DNA of 64,000 nucleotides from Roseburia hominis (GCA_040702975.1 CP159990.1:310001-374000), one strand, 5' to 3'. Counted from the stretch's first letter, positions 1 through 12,906 are shown. The notes: generated from the letters alone by a model not told the origin. Translations and numbers: made by a program.

Positions 1-2238
<2,238 letters not shown>

Positions 2239-2642
2239 AACGCTTCCTCTCACGGGAATGAGAGTCGGCTACACATACTAGCGTGTATGTGTTGGCATTC
2301 AGGTTTGTTTTTTTACTTCGTTGTCTCGAAGTGTCAGTTAATTGTTATCCTTAAGAACAACAATCACCTCGGATGTCTTTCTCTTTTATTTGAGAATTGA
2401 TTTATCTTTGTATGCAGTTTTCAAGGTACATAGTTGATGTAACAAAGATTTAAGTTACATCTGTTAGATAATAAAGAGCTTGTTTGTTGAATGATTTAGT
2501 CCGCAACCGAGACTTCGGAACAAGTTCCTCAGTCACGGATATTCTTTGAATATCCTTCTGCCTTCAGCCATGATCCTTCGCTCAAGCGAGCTTGGCTCAG
2601 GCTTCTGTCTTCAGGCATCGTCTGCTCTCTTCATTATCTGCG
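2239..2642 (-). other. Spacer between tRNA-Ala and 23S rRNA
   Basis: About 400 nt without a gene. It contains AT-rich stretches and small hairpins, including a perfect 8-bp stem GGATATTC/GAATATCC near 2557-2575. It is presumably transcribed as part of the pre-rRNA and supplies the 23S processing stem. No further RNA gene was recognised. Confidence 0.7.
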
Positions 2643-2715
2643 TGGAGAATACGAGATTCGAACTCGTGACCTCCTGCTTGCAAGGCAGGCGCTCTCCCAA
2701 CTGAGCTAATCCCCC
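2643..2715 (-). tRNA. tRNA-Ala (anticodon TGC)
   Basis: The complement folds as a complete cloverleaf: acceptor GGGGGAT/ATTCTCC, D-arm GCTC/GAGC, anticodon stem CCTGC/GCAGG around CTTGCAA, and T-arm ACGAG/CTCGT with TTCGAAT. The anticodon TGC specifies alanine. CCA is not encoded. It lies between tRNA-Ile and 23S in the rRNA operon. Confidence 0.97.
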
Positions 2716-2828
2716 GTATGGGTATGTATTAAAAATATAGATTTTTTAATAATGGGCTTAAGTGGGCCTTACCTCCTCAGACTCACACTTACCTAAATGA
2801 ATCTGATTCGTCGGCTCTCTTAAAACAG

Positions 2829-2902
<74 letters not shown>

Positions 2903-2914
2903 TTTCTTTCTGAA

Positions 2915-3032
2915 TCTGGCGGCCACCTGCTCTCCCACACCGTCTCCAGTGCAGTACCATCGGCCGCTTAGGTCTTAACCATCGTGTTCGGGATGGGAAC
3001 GGGTGTGTCCCCTAAGCGCATCGCCACCAGAT
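2915..3032 (-). rRNA. 5S ribosomal RNA, located between 16S and tRNA-Ile
   Basis: About 118 nt on the complement with the 5S hallmarks: terminal stem TCTGGTGGCG/CGCCAGA, the conserved block CCCGTTCCCATCCCGAACAC, and a GGAGACGG-like 3' half. It follows the 16S 3' end by about 60 nt and precedes the tRNA pair. In the usual bacterial operon 5S comes last, after 23S. Whether a second 5S follows 23S cannot be seen in this window. Confidence 0.95.
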
Positions 3033-3091
3033 ATCTCTCGTTATCTCTTCGATAACTAAATAACAGACAACAACTTTCCTTACTTCTTCTT

Positions 3092-4627
<1,536 letters not shown>

Positions 4628-4810
4628 AAAGTGTTTGTATCCAGTCAGAATCACTGCTAGCAATTCTGTTCCTGTTTACTGTTCTTAGGTTTCGAATCTT
4701 GTCGATTCAACGTTCTTGAAAATCTCTTTAAAGAATTTTCAGGGTTGTTGTCTATTATTTAATTATCAAAGTTCTTTGTGTTAATCACTGTCGTTCGCGA
4801 CAGCTCTAAT

Positions 4811-4839
4811 AGATTATCACATCTTTCTTCGTTTGTCAA
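4811..4839 (-). promoter_or_regulatory. rRNA operon promoter
   Basis: On the complement a perfect -35 TTGACA (4834-4839) is followed after exactly 17 nt by a -10 TAATCT (4811-4816), about 185 nt upstream of the 16S 5' end. A small hairpin CTGTCG/CGACAG at about 4787-4802 lies just downstream of the expected start site. An AT-rich tract upstream (4840-4875, runs of A and T) could act as an UP element. It is the only strong promoter seen between tRNA-Ser and 16S. Confidence 0.85.
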
Positions 4840-4880
4840 TACTTTTTTGAAAGTTTTTTAAAAAATTTTTTCAAACGAAA

Positions 4881-4968
4881 CGGAGAAAGAGGGATTTGAA
4901 CCCTCGCGCCGGTTGCCCGACCTACACCCTTAGCAGGGGCGCCTCTTCAGCCTCTTGAGTATTTCTCC
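4881..4968 (-). tRNA. tRNA-Ser (anticodon GCT)
   Basis: 88-nt class II tRNA on the complement. It starts GGAGAAATACTCAAGAGGCT and ends AAATCCCTCTTTCTCCG, with a long variable arm. The anticodon loop contains GCT, which reads serine AGC/AGU codons. It lies upstream of and co-directional with the rRNA operon but before the rRNA promoter, so it is probably a separate unit. Confidence 0.96.
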
Positions 4969-5105
4969 ATAGCCTGAATCTCAGTCCTTATTCTATTGTA
5001 TTGTACTACTTTTAAGCAGTATTTCACAACGCATTGATTATTATATCCAAGAATTTCTGTTATGTCAATGGTTTTTTTACATATTTTCCTCTTTTATTTT
5101 TTAAA

Positions 5106-5148
5106 TCTATATATAGGAAGAAACTCATTTTTTCAACCTATATATAGA
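5106..5148. terminator. Hairpin downstream of the peptide transporter operon, possible terminator
   Basis: A perfect 12-bp inverted repeat TCTATATATAGG / CCTATATATAGA with a 19-nt loop lies 33 bases past the stop codon of the last transporter gene. The T-rich side (ATTTTTTTAC) falls on the plus-strand exit; the minus-strand exit is A/T mixed. Terminator function is plausible but not clear-cut. Confidence 0.45.
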
Positions 5149-5180
5149 CTATTTTTTTACTTTATATTGATTACAAGATT

Positions 5181-6185
5181 CTACACGAATTTCTTTAAAC
5201 GTATATAATCCTTTTTATAGTGACAACATACAAAATGATGTCCTTCATACTTCTCCAGTTTTGGTTTTTCCTCCCGACATTTTTCAGTTGCATATTTACA
5301 CCGTGAAAAAAAACTACACCCCTTTTCGATTTTTTCTTTTTTTATCTCAACTTCTTTTTGCTCTTTCCTGTCTTCAGGAATCTGTACCGGAACCGATTCC
5401 ATTAACAATTTTGTATATGGATGTACCGGATTCGAATATATCTCTACACTTGTACCACTTTCTACAATTTCTCCCATATACATAATCATTACATCATCAC
5501 AAAAATTTTTTACGATATCTAAATTATGAGAAATAAAGAGATATGTAAGTCCACTTTGTTCTTTCAAATCTAATAAAAGATTCAGAATCTGTGACTGTAC
5601 CGACACATCCAGGGCCGATGTTATTTCATCGCACACAATGAACTTTGGATGCAGTGCAAATACTCTTGCAATTGCAATTCTTTGCTTCTGCCCTCCTGAC
5701 AATTCGTGCGGATAGCGCATAAGCAGCGTTTTATCAAGGCCACACTTTTCCATTACTTCAATACAATAATCTCTCATTTCCTTTTTATCACAGATTTTAT
5801 GCTTTTCTATTCCTTCACAAATAATCTGCTCAACATTCTTTCTCGGATCCAGACAAGAGGCCGGATCCTGAAATACAATCTGGATTTCCCGTCTCAGTTT
5901 TTCCATTTTTTTTCGTGAGATTCTCGTGTTTTTTTCTATATCATACAAGCAGTTACCGTCGAATAAAACATTTCCTCCATTTACCGGAATCAGATTTAGA
6001 ACCGCTTTAGCTACCGTAGATTTTCCGCATCCTGATTCACCAACTAATCCCAGAATTTTTCCTTTTTCTATCTGAAATGATACATCATTAAGTGCTTTTA
6101 GGACATTTTGTTTTCCAATCAGTCTCCCACTTCTTCCGCTGTACTCTTTATTCAGATGTTCTACTTTTAAAATAATTTCAGACAT
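5181..6185 (-). CDS. Oligopeptide/dipeptide ABC transporter ATP-binding protein (DppF/OppF type)
   Basis: 334-residue cytoplasmic ATPase of a peptide importer. It has a Walker A GESGCGKST (about residue 50), ABC signature LSGGQKQRIAIAR, and Walker B FIVCDE. The C-terminal cysteine-rich extension (CSFFSRCKYATEKC) is typical of the oligopeptide/dipeptide subfamily. I place the start at MSEIILK, with a GGGGAT site upstream. An earlier in-frame ATG would run back into the preceding gene's coding sequence. It is the last of five transporter genes, 17 nt after its partner ATPase, with which it should form a heterodimer. The substrate cannot be read from the sequence; peptides or nickel are possible. 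Confidence 0.93.
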   Translation of the reverse strand: MSEIILKVEHLNKEYSGRSGRLIGKQNVLKALNDVSFQIEKGKILGLVGESGCGKSTVAKAVLNLIPVNGGNVLFDGNCLYDIEKNTRISRKKMEKLRREIQIVFQDPASCLDPRKNVEQIICEGIEKHKICDKKEMRDYCIEVMEKCGLDKTLLMRYPHELSGGQKQRIAIARVFALHPKFIVCDEITSALDVSVQSQILNLLLDLKEQSGLTYLFISHNLDIVKNFCDDVMIMYMGEIVESGTSVEIYSNPVHPYTKLLMESVPVQIPEDRKEQKEVEIKKEKIEKGCSFFSRCKYATEKCREEKPKLEKYEGHHFVCCHYKKDYIRLKKFV

Positions 6186-6202
6186 AGATTTTATCCCCTT
6201 AC

Positions 6203-7150
6203 TTAAACATTCCAGCAGGCAGCATAATGTCCTTGGCTGATTTCCTTTTCTTCCGGCATTTTTTCTCTGCATTTATCCAGACATTCATCACATCTTTCCG
6301 CATATGGACATCCTTTCATTTCTCCATAATTGTTACATATACTTCCTTTGATTGTATAATAGCGCCCATCAAAATTAGAAGGTCTGGATGCAATCAGGCC
6401 TCTCGAATAAGGATGCAATGCATTATGAAAGAATTGTTCCACTTTGCATTCTTCCATTTTCTTACCACGGTACATAACAATCATTCTGTCCGCGCATTCC
6501 GCAACGACTCCCAGGTCATGTGTAATAAGCAGAACCGTGCTTCCCATATTTTTTGCTGTCTTTCTCAGAAGAAGTAATATTTCTTTCTGCGTTGTCACAT
6601 CCAGAGCAGTTGTAGGTTCATCTGCAATGATAATTTCTGGCTGGCATAAAACAGCCATCGCTATTACAATTCTCTGTTTGAGTCCCCCGCTTAATTCAAA
6701 CGGATATTTCTTAATCATAGCATCCGGGTTGTTTATGTTCAGCATGCGTAATGTTTCTTTGATTTTCTTTATATTCTCGTCTCGGTTTCCTATCTCGTGG
6801 ATTTTTAAAATCTCTTCCAACTGCTTTCCTATCTTCACAACCGGATTCAGAGCCGTCATAGGCTCCTGGAAAATCATTGCTATCTTTAATCCACGTATCT
6901 TACAGATTTCCTTTTCCTTCATCTGCAAAATATTTATCCCGTGATACAAAATATCCCCCGTTACCTTTCCCCCTTCTAAAAGGTGCATAATTGCTTTTGC
7001 CGTAACGCTTTTCCCGCTTCCGGATTCCCCGATCAAACCAAGGATTTCTCCACGTTTAACATTAAAATTCAAATCCGTCACCGCCTTAAGTTCCCCATTC
7101 ATATTTCGGAATGTGATATTCAGATTTTTTATTTCCAGTAATTCACTCAT
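6203..7150 (-). CDS. Oligopeptide/dipeptide ABC transporter ATP-binding protein (DppD/OppD type)
   Basis: 315-residue ATPase with Walker A GESGSGKSV (about residue 40), signature LSGGLKQR, Walker B IIIADEPTTALD and a switch histidine in LLITHDLG. The C-terminal cysteine motif GCPYAERCDEC matches the peptide-transporter subfamily. It follows the second permease gene by 2 nt and precedes the partner ATPase by 17 nt, as expected for a dppABCDF-like operon. It energises import through the two permeases encoded upstream. Family assignment is secure; the transported ligand is unknown. Confidence 0.93.
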   Translation of the reverse strand: MSELLEIKNLNITFRNMNGELKAVTDLNFNVKRGEILGLIGESGSGKSVTAKAIMHLLEGGKVTGDILYHGINILQMKEKEICKIRGLKIAMIFQEPMTALNPVVKIGKQLEEILKIHEIGNRDENIKKIKETLRMLNINNPDAMIKKYPFELSGGLKQRIVIAMAVLCQPEIIIADEPTTALDVTTQKEILLLLRKTAKNMGSTVLLITHDLGVVAECADRMIVMYRGKKMEECKVEQFFHNALHPYSRGLIASRPSNFDGRYYTIKGSICNNYGEMKGCPYAERCDECLDKCREKMPEEKEISQGHYAACWNV

Positions 7151-7152
7151 TT

Positions 7153-8052
7153 TTATTCACCCGTGTACAATTTACTCTTTGCATCCAATGCATCCCTCAG
7201 CCCATCTCCCAGGAAATTGACTGCCAGTACCATAAGTACAACAACCATTCCTGCCGGTATCCACATCCACCACTGATGCTTTAAAACAGACATATTCTGG
7301 GCGGCTACCAGCATGTTCCCCCAACTCGGCGCAGGCGGATTTACTCCTAATCCCAGAAAGCTAAGAGTTGCCTCCATCAATATTCCATTCGCAACAGCCA
7401 AAGTTGATGCAACTAAAATGGATGACAGGACATTTGGAATTACATGATGAATGATAATTTCATATGAATTAAGCCCTAATGCTTTTGCTCCCATAATGTA
7501 TTCATTTTCCTTAATAACCAAAACTTCTCCCCGCACAATTCTGGCAATTCCCGGCCACATTAGCATTCCGATTATCAGCACAAGATTTGTCATACTTCCA
7601 CCGATTACTGCTGCTAAAGCAATCGCAATTACGAAAAATGGAAAACACATGATAATATCTACCAAACGCATAATGACTTTATCGACCAGTCCTCCAAAAT
7701 ATCCAGCTACAGTTCCTATCGTCACACCGATTAACATTTGAAGAAGCATAGAAGTCAAACCGACCGCTATCGATATTCTTCCCCCGTAAAGAAGCCTCGA
7801 AAAAATATCTCTCCCCAAATCATCCGTTCCCAATATATGAACAGTATCAGGACATCCCCTTATATTTAGAAGATCTGTCTCATTTGGTTTCTGCTGTGTA
7901 AAAACAGGCGCAAAAACAGACATGATAACTATCGTAATGATAATCACCATTCCAAGCACTGCCAATTTATTACGAAAAAATTTTTTTCTTGCTATCTGAC
8001 CGGCAGTTAAAATAATTTTTGTATTTTTCTCTTTCTTCACTATCATCACCAT
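7153..8052 (-). CDS. Peptide ABC transporter permease (DppC/OppC type)
   Basis: About 299-residue inner-membrane permease. An N-terminal transmembrane segment (LAVLGMVIIITIVIMSVFAP) is followed by a periplasmic stretch with the DppC-type HILGTDDLGRDIFSR motif and a BPD_transp_1 domain with the EAA-like loop near GAKALGLNSYEIIIHHVIPN. The ATG overlaps the stop codon of the upstream permease by one base, which suggests translational coupling. The next in-frame ATG two codons later is an alternative. It pairs with the upstream DppB-type protein to form the channel. Confidence 0.93.
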   Translation of the reverse strand: MVMIVKKEKNTKIILTAGQIARKKFFRNKLAVLGMVIIITIVIMSVFAPVFTQQKPNETDLLNIRGCPDTVHILGTDDLGRDIFSRLLYGGRISIAVGLTSMLLQMLIGVTIGTVAGYFGGLVDKVIMRLVDIIMCFPFFVIAIALAAVIGGSMTNLVLIIGMLMWPGIARIVRGEVLVIKENEYIMGAKALGLNSYEIIIHHVIPNVLSSILVASTLAVANGILMEATLSFLGLGVNPPAPSWGNMLVAAQNMSVLKHQWWMWIPAGMVVVLMVLAVNFLGDGLRDALDAKSKLYTGE

Positions 8053-9017
8053 CAATTTTCATAACGAATTCTTGGATCTACTATCATATATAATATATCT
8101 GCTACCAGATTACACACGATCACAATTACCGCAATTAAAAGAGTAATTCCCATGATCAAAGGATAATCCTGCTTTAAAATGGCCTGATAATTCAGCAGGC
8201 CAATTCCCGGCCACACAAAAATAGTTTCAACAATCAAAGCTCCACTCAATAAATCCGGCAGACGGTTACATAACACTGTAATAATAGAAATACGTGCATT
8301 TTTCACGCCATGCCGTATAATAGCCTGCTTTTTAGTAAGCCCCTTCGCCATCGCAGTCCTTATATAATCCTCCGATACCGTCTCCAGCAAAGAAGATCTT
8401 GTGTATCTTACCAGCGTCGCCGTCTGCGTCAATGCCGATGCTATAACCGGTAATACCAGATGCTTTCCAATATCAATTACTCTTTCTATCCCTTCATAGT
8501 TGGTTCCTATCGTCTCTATTCCCGAAAATGGCAGTAATTTCAAATCATATCCGAATACCTTAATCAGAAGCAGACCAAAAAAGAAAACAGGGATAGACAC
8601 CCCTACGAAGGACAAAAATGTCATCACATGATCCATGACTGAATTCGGATAAAGAGCTGATAGAATACCTATTCCAATGGATATCACTGTACTGACCATA
8701 AAGGATGCCATTGCTAGTAAAAAAGTATTACTGAACCGGTCTGCGATTAATTCTACAACCGGAGCATTGTATTGAATAGAATATCCTAAATCCATATGCA
8801 AAGTCCTTATCAACCATTTTCCATATTGAATCGGTAACGGATCATAATAGCCAATTTCAGTAAGTTTTGCTTCAAGAAACGCAGGATCCGTATCAAACTG
8901 TACCATACTGAGAAATGGATTTCCCGGTTGCAGGCGGATAATGCAGTAAATGATCATTGTCACTCCAATTAGCATAATGATTGCAGTTCCCACTCTTTTT
9001 GCAATATATTTTCCCAT
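8052..9017 (-). CDS. Peptide ABC transporter permease (DppB/OppB type)
   Basis: 321-residue permease with an N-terminal transmembrane helix (AIIMLIGVTMIIYCIIRL), the family hallmark RLQPGNPF, five further hydrophobic segments, and an EAA loop in YIRTAMAKGLTKKQAIIRHG. The start ATG has a GAGGAGAATT ribosome site. It is second in the operon after the binding protein (61 nt gap). It forms the translocation pore with the DppC-type subunit. Confidence 0.93.
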   Translation of the reverse strand: MGKYIAKRVGTAIIMLIGVTMIIYCIIRLQPGNPFLSMVQFDTDPAFLEAKLTEIGYYDPLPIQYGKWLIRTLHMDLGYSIQYNAPVVELIADRFSNTFLLAMASFMVSTVISIGIGILSALYPNSVMDHVMTFLSFVGVSIPVFFFGLLLIKVFGYDLKLLPFSGIETIGTNYEGIERVIDIGKHLVLPVIASALTQTATLVRYTRSSLLETVSEDYIRTAMAKGLTKKQAIIRHGVKNARISIITVLCNRLPDLLSGALIVETIFVWPGIGLLNYQAILKQDYPLIMGITLLIAVIVIVCNLVADILYMIVDPRIRYEN

Positions 9018-9078
9018 AATTCTCCTCGATAAAGAAATGGAATATATGCGTCATATATTCCATTTCTTTATTAATTAA

Positions 9079-10740
9079 CTATTTACTAAATTTCCAGTTT
9101 CTTACATTATAGAATATATTGAACGTTCCAGGATTGAATTCTTCCAGATTCGGATTACACATAATTTCTCTGTCCTGAACATACAGGTAAATCATCGGGG
9201 CATCTTCATTAATCTGTTTTGCAACATTCAGATAAGCTTCCTTTCTTTCATCCTGATTCATTGTATTTAAACCTTTATTAATGTTCTCATCAACTACATC
9301 ACTCTTATAAGAACCAAAGTTGAAACTTCCTACACCTGGTTCATCAGATGCTGACTCAGAAGACCACCACGGATATGGATCTGGATCCTGACCGAAGTAA
9401 CAGTTTAATGCATACATTTCGAAGTTATGATTATAGATACAATCCTCAGCTACCACACTATCTTCTTCAATTGAAACTTCAACCTTTATTCCTACTTTTT
9501 CAAAACATTCTTTTACATAAAGAACAGCATTTTCTCTAGTTTTTGAATCATTTGAGCATCTTAAAGTGAATTCCAGCTTTTCTCCCTCTTCATTCTCACG
9601 GATTCCGTCACCGTCACTGTCTTTCCATCCAGATGCTTCCAGCAACTCAATTGCCTTATCTGGATTATACGCATAATCGTTAAGCTCATTCTCAGCCGGA
9701 GCCGCCCATCCTGCCGGGATGAACGGTGCATTAATCAGGCTTCCGCGTCCTTCTACAATATTTTTCAGAATGCTTTCTCTGTCGATTGCATAGATCATCG
9801 CCTGTCTAAGATTCTTATCCTGGAAAATAGGCATACGCATATTGAATGAAATATACTGATACATATTATCAGCGATGGAATATTTCTTAAATCCTTCTTC
9901 CTCCAGTTCGTCTACTTCTGTTTTCTTTAATTCTTTTACATCAACAAAATCAATATTTCCACTCGTCAGTTCAGCTACAATAGCATCCTGATTTACTACT
10001 TTCAAAATAAACTTTGAAATCTCCGACTTTCCATTGAAAAATTTATCAAAAGCCTCAAGTTCAACGGATTCACCTGAATTATATTTTGTAATCTTATATG
10101 GTCCGCATCCAACCGGATTGTTCAGCAGTTCTGTATTTTCTCCCCACTGTTCAAACGGTATTTCTCCCCAGATATGCTTTGGAATGATTCCAAGTGTTCC
10201 TATATTGTTAAGCAGAGGAGCATAAGTCTCCTTTAGTTCCAGTTTTACTACATTATCAGATACAGTAATACCACTGATTGTATCACTTTCACCATCTCTG
10301 AACTCCTGTGCTCCGACAATTCTTGAAACCTTCCCGAAATCATCATCCGTCTTTGCTACGGACTCCAATGTAAATGCAATGTCATCTGCAGTAAATTCTT
10401 CTCCATCCTGCCAGACAATATCATCTTTCAACTTAAATTCAATCGTCTTTTGGTCCTCTGACACCGTATATTCTTCCGCCAGATAGCCTTCAAGACTTCC
10501 ATCTGGTGTAATGGCAAGCAACGATGCATAAACCAGATTATCAATCAGATTATCGCTTCCCATGTATGCAAGTACAGGATTAAACGTTCCTCCCGGCGCC
10601 GTTGGCGTACCATATACAACTACATCCTTTTTCTGTTCTGTTTTCTCCTCTGTCTCCTTATTCCCCACACCACAGCCGGCAATCATACTAATTACCATAA
10701 CTGCAGTTAAAGCCAGACACACCAATTTTCTCTTTTTCAT
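9079..10740 (-). CDS. Peptide-type ABC transporter substrate-binding lipoprotein (SBP family 5)
   Basis: 553-residue extracellular binding protein. The lipoprotein signal peptide is MKKRKLVCLALTAVMVISMI with cleavage before the Cys of AGCG. An acidic linker follows, then an SBP_bac_5 domain with TPDGSLEGYLAEEYTVSEDQKTIEF and YAIDRESILKNI, both typical of DppA/OppA proteins. It should deliver ligand to the two permeases encoded downstream. Length is normal. Family members bind peptides, nickel chelates, heme or opines, and the sequence alone does not decide which. A DUF169 protein is encoded 58 nt upstream in the same direction. Confidence 0.92.
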   Translation of the reverse strand: MKKRKLVCLALTAVMVISMIAGCGVGNKETEEKTEQKKDVVVYGTPTAPGGTFNPVLAYMGSDNLIDNLVYASLLAITPDGSLEGYLAEEYTVSEDQKTIEFKLKDDIVWQDGEEFTADDIAFTLESVAKTDDDFGKVSRIVGAQEFRDGESDTISGITVSDNVVKLELKETYAPLLNNIGTLGIIPKHIWGEIPFEQWGENTELLNNPVGCGPYKITKYNSGESVELEAFDKFFNGKSEISKFILKVVNQDAIVAELTSGNIDFVDVKELKKTEVDELEEEGFKKYSIADNMYQYISFNMRMPIFQDKNLRQAMIYAIDRESILKNIVEGRGSLINAPFIPAGWAAPAENELNDYAYNPDKAIELLEASGWKDSDGDGIRENEEGEKLEFTLRCSNDSKTRENAVLYVKECFEKVGIKVEVSIEEDSVVAEDCIYNHNFEMYALNCYFGQDPDPYPWWSSESASDEPGVGSFNFGSYKSDVVDENINKGLNTMNQDERKEAYLNVAKQINEDAPMIYLYVQDREIMCNPNLEEFNPGTFNIFYNVRNWKFSK

Positions 10741-10798
10741 TTTACTTCCTCTTCTTTCTTTTTATTTCAACTTGCATTCTGCAAATTGTTTCTCCTTT

Positions 10799-11614
10799 TT
10801 AAAATAACTCTTTTTTATATAATTTTTCAGAATATTTCATATCCTTTGCATAGCTTGCATATACTTTGCCAAATTCCAAATCCAGTTTCATATCCGGAGT
10901 ATCTTTTATTCTTTCTTCCAGTTCCTCCTTACGGTTATTGTCCGTAGCCGGATTTACCGTCTTAATTACTCCTTCAGCCACATCCCTGAATAAATGAATC
11001 GGCATACCTGCCCCAAGTTCACCATCGTCCGCATGTGTGTTCATACGTGCCCCCATGCATAAAACAGATATATTCATATCATTCATCAAAAACGGCCGTG
11101 CTACTAAATCGGAACAAATCCCCTGATTTCCTATCATACCAATATTCTTTGCCATTCCATGATGGTATGTATATCCTTGCACTACACGCATCATCTGCCA
11201 CGCATTACACAAAAACATGACGACATCCGCATCCTCCATCTCTTCCAGAGGACCAGCTGCTACACCATAAATCTTCTGATCGATAAAACAAAGTTCATTC
11301 TGTACCTGTCTGGAAACAGCTAAATCTTCATAAAGTCTAAACGTTTCAAACTGCTTTCCCGACCGTACATAGTTAGGAACTTCCTTCATCCCCAACATTT
11401 CAGGTCCTCCCTGACAACCGAAACTGTCATATTTTCCTTTAATGATTCTTCCTTCCATTGCCTGAGCAGTCAATCCACAAAATGAAGATTTTCCTTTCAA
11501 TTCTTCCGCATTAAAATCCTGATACTCTTCCTGAATGAACAGAAATTTAATACCAATGACTTTTCGATTTAGCCCCAACACTACACAGAATTTTTTCAAT
11601 AATTCTTTTTCCAT
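10799..11614 (-). CDS. DUF169 family protein
   Basis: 271-residue soluble protein recognised as DUF169 (COG2043-like) by the N-terminal NRKVIGIKFLF followed by conserved cysteine-containing segments (SFCGLTAQAMEG, SFGCQGG) and a C-terminal GELGAGMP-type motif. Several cysteines (around residues 47, 64, 129, 138, 165 and 184) might bind metal or a cluster. The function of the family is not established. It is the first gene of the transporter operon. Its promoter lies about 35 nt upstream, which suggests that it acts on, or senses, what the transporter imports. The start is supported by GGGGGAATG upstream. Confidence 0.8.
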   Translation of the reverse strand: MEKELLKKFCVVLGLNRKVIGIKFLFIQEEYQDFNAEELKGKSSFCGLTAQAMEGRIIKGKYDSFGCQGGPEMLGMKEVPNYVRSGKQFETFRLYEDLAVSRQVQNELCFIDQKIYGVAAGPLEEMEDADVVMFLCNAWQMMRVVQGYTYHHGMAKNIGMIGNQGICSDLVARPFLMNDMNISVLCMGARMNTHADDGELGAGMPIHLFRDVAEGVIKTVNPATDNNRKEELEERIKDTPDMKLDLEFGKVYASYAKDMKYSEKLYKKELF

Positions 11615-11648
11615 TTTTCACATTCCCCCAATGATTTATCTATAATTC

Positions 11649-11676
11649 ATTATACTTATAAGTCTAATTTTGTCGA
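11649..11676 (-). promoter_or_regulatory. Promoter of the DUF169-peptide transporter operon
   Basis: On the complement a -35 TCGACA (11671-11676) and a perfect -10 TATAAT (11649-11654) are separated by 16 nt. A 12-bp palindrome TATCTATAGATA at 11701-11712 lies just upstream of the -35 and could be an operator. Confidence 0.6.
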
Positions 11677-11811
11677 ATTGATATTTAGAATAACTAATTT
11701 TATCTATAGATAGCTTCTATTTATTTGCATATTATCTGGAATTCAAAAACCGGCTTGTGAAGAAATCCAATTCACTAATATTAAGAACAAGATAAAAAAT
11801 GGTGAATCAGC

Positions 11812-11866
11812 AAATAAAAAGACAGATTGTTCAGCTTCTCAGCTTCAACATTCTGCCTTTTTATTT
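11812..11866. terminator. Strong hairpin terminator after plsC (probably bidirectional)
   Basis: A long inverted repeat (left arm 11812-11836, right arm about 11841-11866) has outer arms AAATAAAAAG/CTTTTTATTT, so both exits have a T-tract. It lies 13 nt past the plsC stop and about 135 nt upstream of the transporter promoter, insulating the two units. Confidence 0.8.
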
Positions 11867-11879
11867 CGTCTTTTTATTT

Positions 11880-12587
11880 TTAGTATTCCGCAATCTCTTC
11901 ATCAATCCGTCTTTTTACTTCTTTTGCAATCTCCGGAGTCTTCATATCCTTATATTCATCATAATACATCGGTTTCAAAAAATGTACTTGCACTGTTACC
12001 GGCGAAACACTGCCCGTATCAAAAGGTTTAAAAGAATCAATCAATGCGAGCGGCACAATCGGACATTTCGCTTTCGTCGCTGATTTAAAACTACCGCCTT
12101 TAAACTCCAGGGTAGTATTTCCCTGCTTTGAACGGGTACCTTCTGCAAAAATCAGGTAATTTCTTCCGCTCTTTACTTCTTTTGTAACATTTACAATAAC
12201 CTCCAGCGACTGCCGAATATCTTCTCTGTCAATCAGATACGCTTTCATGCAGGCAAATGTCTGTTTTAACAGAGGAATGTTTCCTACTTCTTTTTTGGCC
12301 ACCACTGAAAATGGAACAGGACAGGCCTCTACAATCGCAAGAACATCGTATAATCCTTGGTGGTTCGGATAAAACATAAATCCGTTCTCTTTCGGAATAT
12401 TCTCTTCACCATATGTTCTTATAGTAACATTTCCTCCTTTATTTGCCCGCTTTACAATATATTTTAAAAGAGCGTAACGTTTTAATTCCGGATACTTATC
12501 CACGTGTGATGCATAATAACATAATTTTATCCACATATAAGGTACTAACAAAATATTGCGAAGTACCATCATTACAATTCGTTTCAT
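11880..12587 (-). CDS. plsC: 1-acyl-sn-glycerol-3-phosphate acyltransferase (PlsC type)
   Basis: 235-residue membrane-associated acyltransferase that makes phosphatidic acid from lysophosphatidic acid. The catalytic NHQGLYD (NHx4D, about residue 78) and the acceptor-binding motif FAEGTRSKQG are both present, with PIVPLALI as block IV. The N-terminus has a short hydrophobic stretch for membrane attachment. The start ATG (MKRIVMM) is preceded at some distance by AAAGGA; an ATG four codons earlier is an alternative. The upstream side has been invaded by an IS110 element, so its native promoter may be displaced. Confidence 0.9.
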   Translation of the reverse strand: MKRIVMMVLRNILLVPYMWIKLCYYASHVDKYPELKRYALLKYIVKRANKGGNVTIRTYGEENIPKENGFMFYPNHQGLYDVLAIVEACPVPFSVVAKKEVGNIPLLKQTFACMKAYLIDREDIRQSLEVIVNVTKEVKSGRNYLIFAEGTRSKQGNTTLEFKGGSFKSATKAKCPIVPLALIDSFKPFDTGSVSPVTVQVHFLKPMYYDEYKDMKTPEIAKEVKRRIDEEIAEY

Positions 12588-12641
12588 CTTTATATCCATT
12601 CCTTTCGCGCTGCTCAAGGCACAAAACGTGATGAAAAAACG

Positions 12642-12670
12642 TTGGACTCTCGCAGCTTTCTTTTTATAAT
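12642..12670 (+). promoter_or_regulatory. Promoter candidate at the left end of the IS110 element
   Basis: A perfect -10 TATAAT (12665-12670) has TTGGAC (12642-12647) at the ideal 17-nt distance. Transcription from here would run through the structured leader towards the transposase. In described IS110 bridge-RNA systems the promoter lies at the left end or is completed by joining the ends in the circular form. Confidence 0.5.
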
Positions 12671-12676
12671 AGTTTC

Positions 12677-12860
12677 CATAGGGATACTCAGTACACTACA
12701 AATCACGGGGAGGTGAGTGGGCTGTCCGAACTATTGGGTGACCGTATTTTTATATGTGTAGAATGCTTTTTCAAGTACAAATAAGTGTGCCTCGAGCACG
12801 TAACCTTATCTTTGTTAAAACAACTCTCGTTTTAATCCTAAGCATTCAGTCAATGCTGTT
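12677..12860 (+). ncRNA. Candidate bridge RNA / structured leader of IS110
   Basis: Non-coding, GC-richer than its surroundings, and structured. Three hairpins follow one another: GTGC/GCAC (12786-12799), a perfect 7-bp stem TTAAAAC/GTTTTAA (12815-12835), and a perfect 6-bp stem AGCATT/AATGCT (12841-12857). A TCAC/GTGA pair lies near 12702-12717. IS110-group elements (IS621 is the studied case) encode a bridge RNA of about 180 nt in the left flank that selects target and donor DNA. Position, size and structure fit, but no guide loops were matched to target or donor sequence. Confidence 0.4.
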
Positions 12861-12906
12861 TACTCCCTATAATTCTATCGAACCTATGGTTCTGAAAGGT
12901 GGCCCT

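Noticed and set aside
4787..4802. Hairpin CTGTCG/CGACAG before 16S as a terminator
   Set aside because: It lies just downstream of the rRNA promoter, is short and has no T-tract. More likely a leader structure.
12754..12906. N-terminal extension of the IS110 transposase
   Set aside because: It would translate the hairpin-rich leader. The ATG at 12907 has a ribosome site and gives the family's normal N-terminus.
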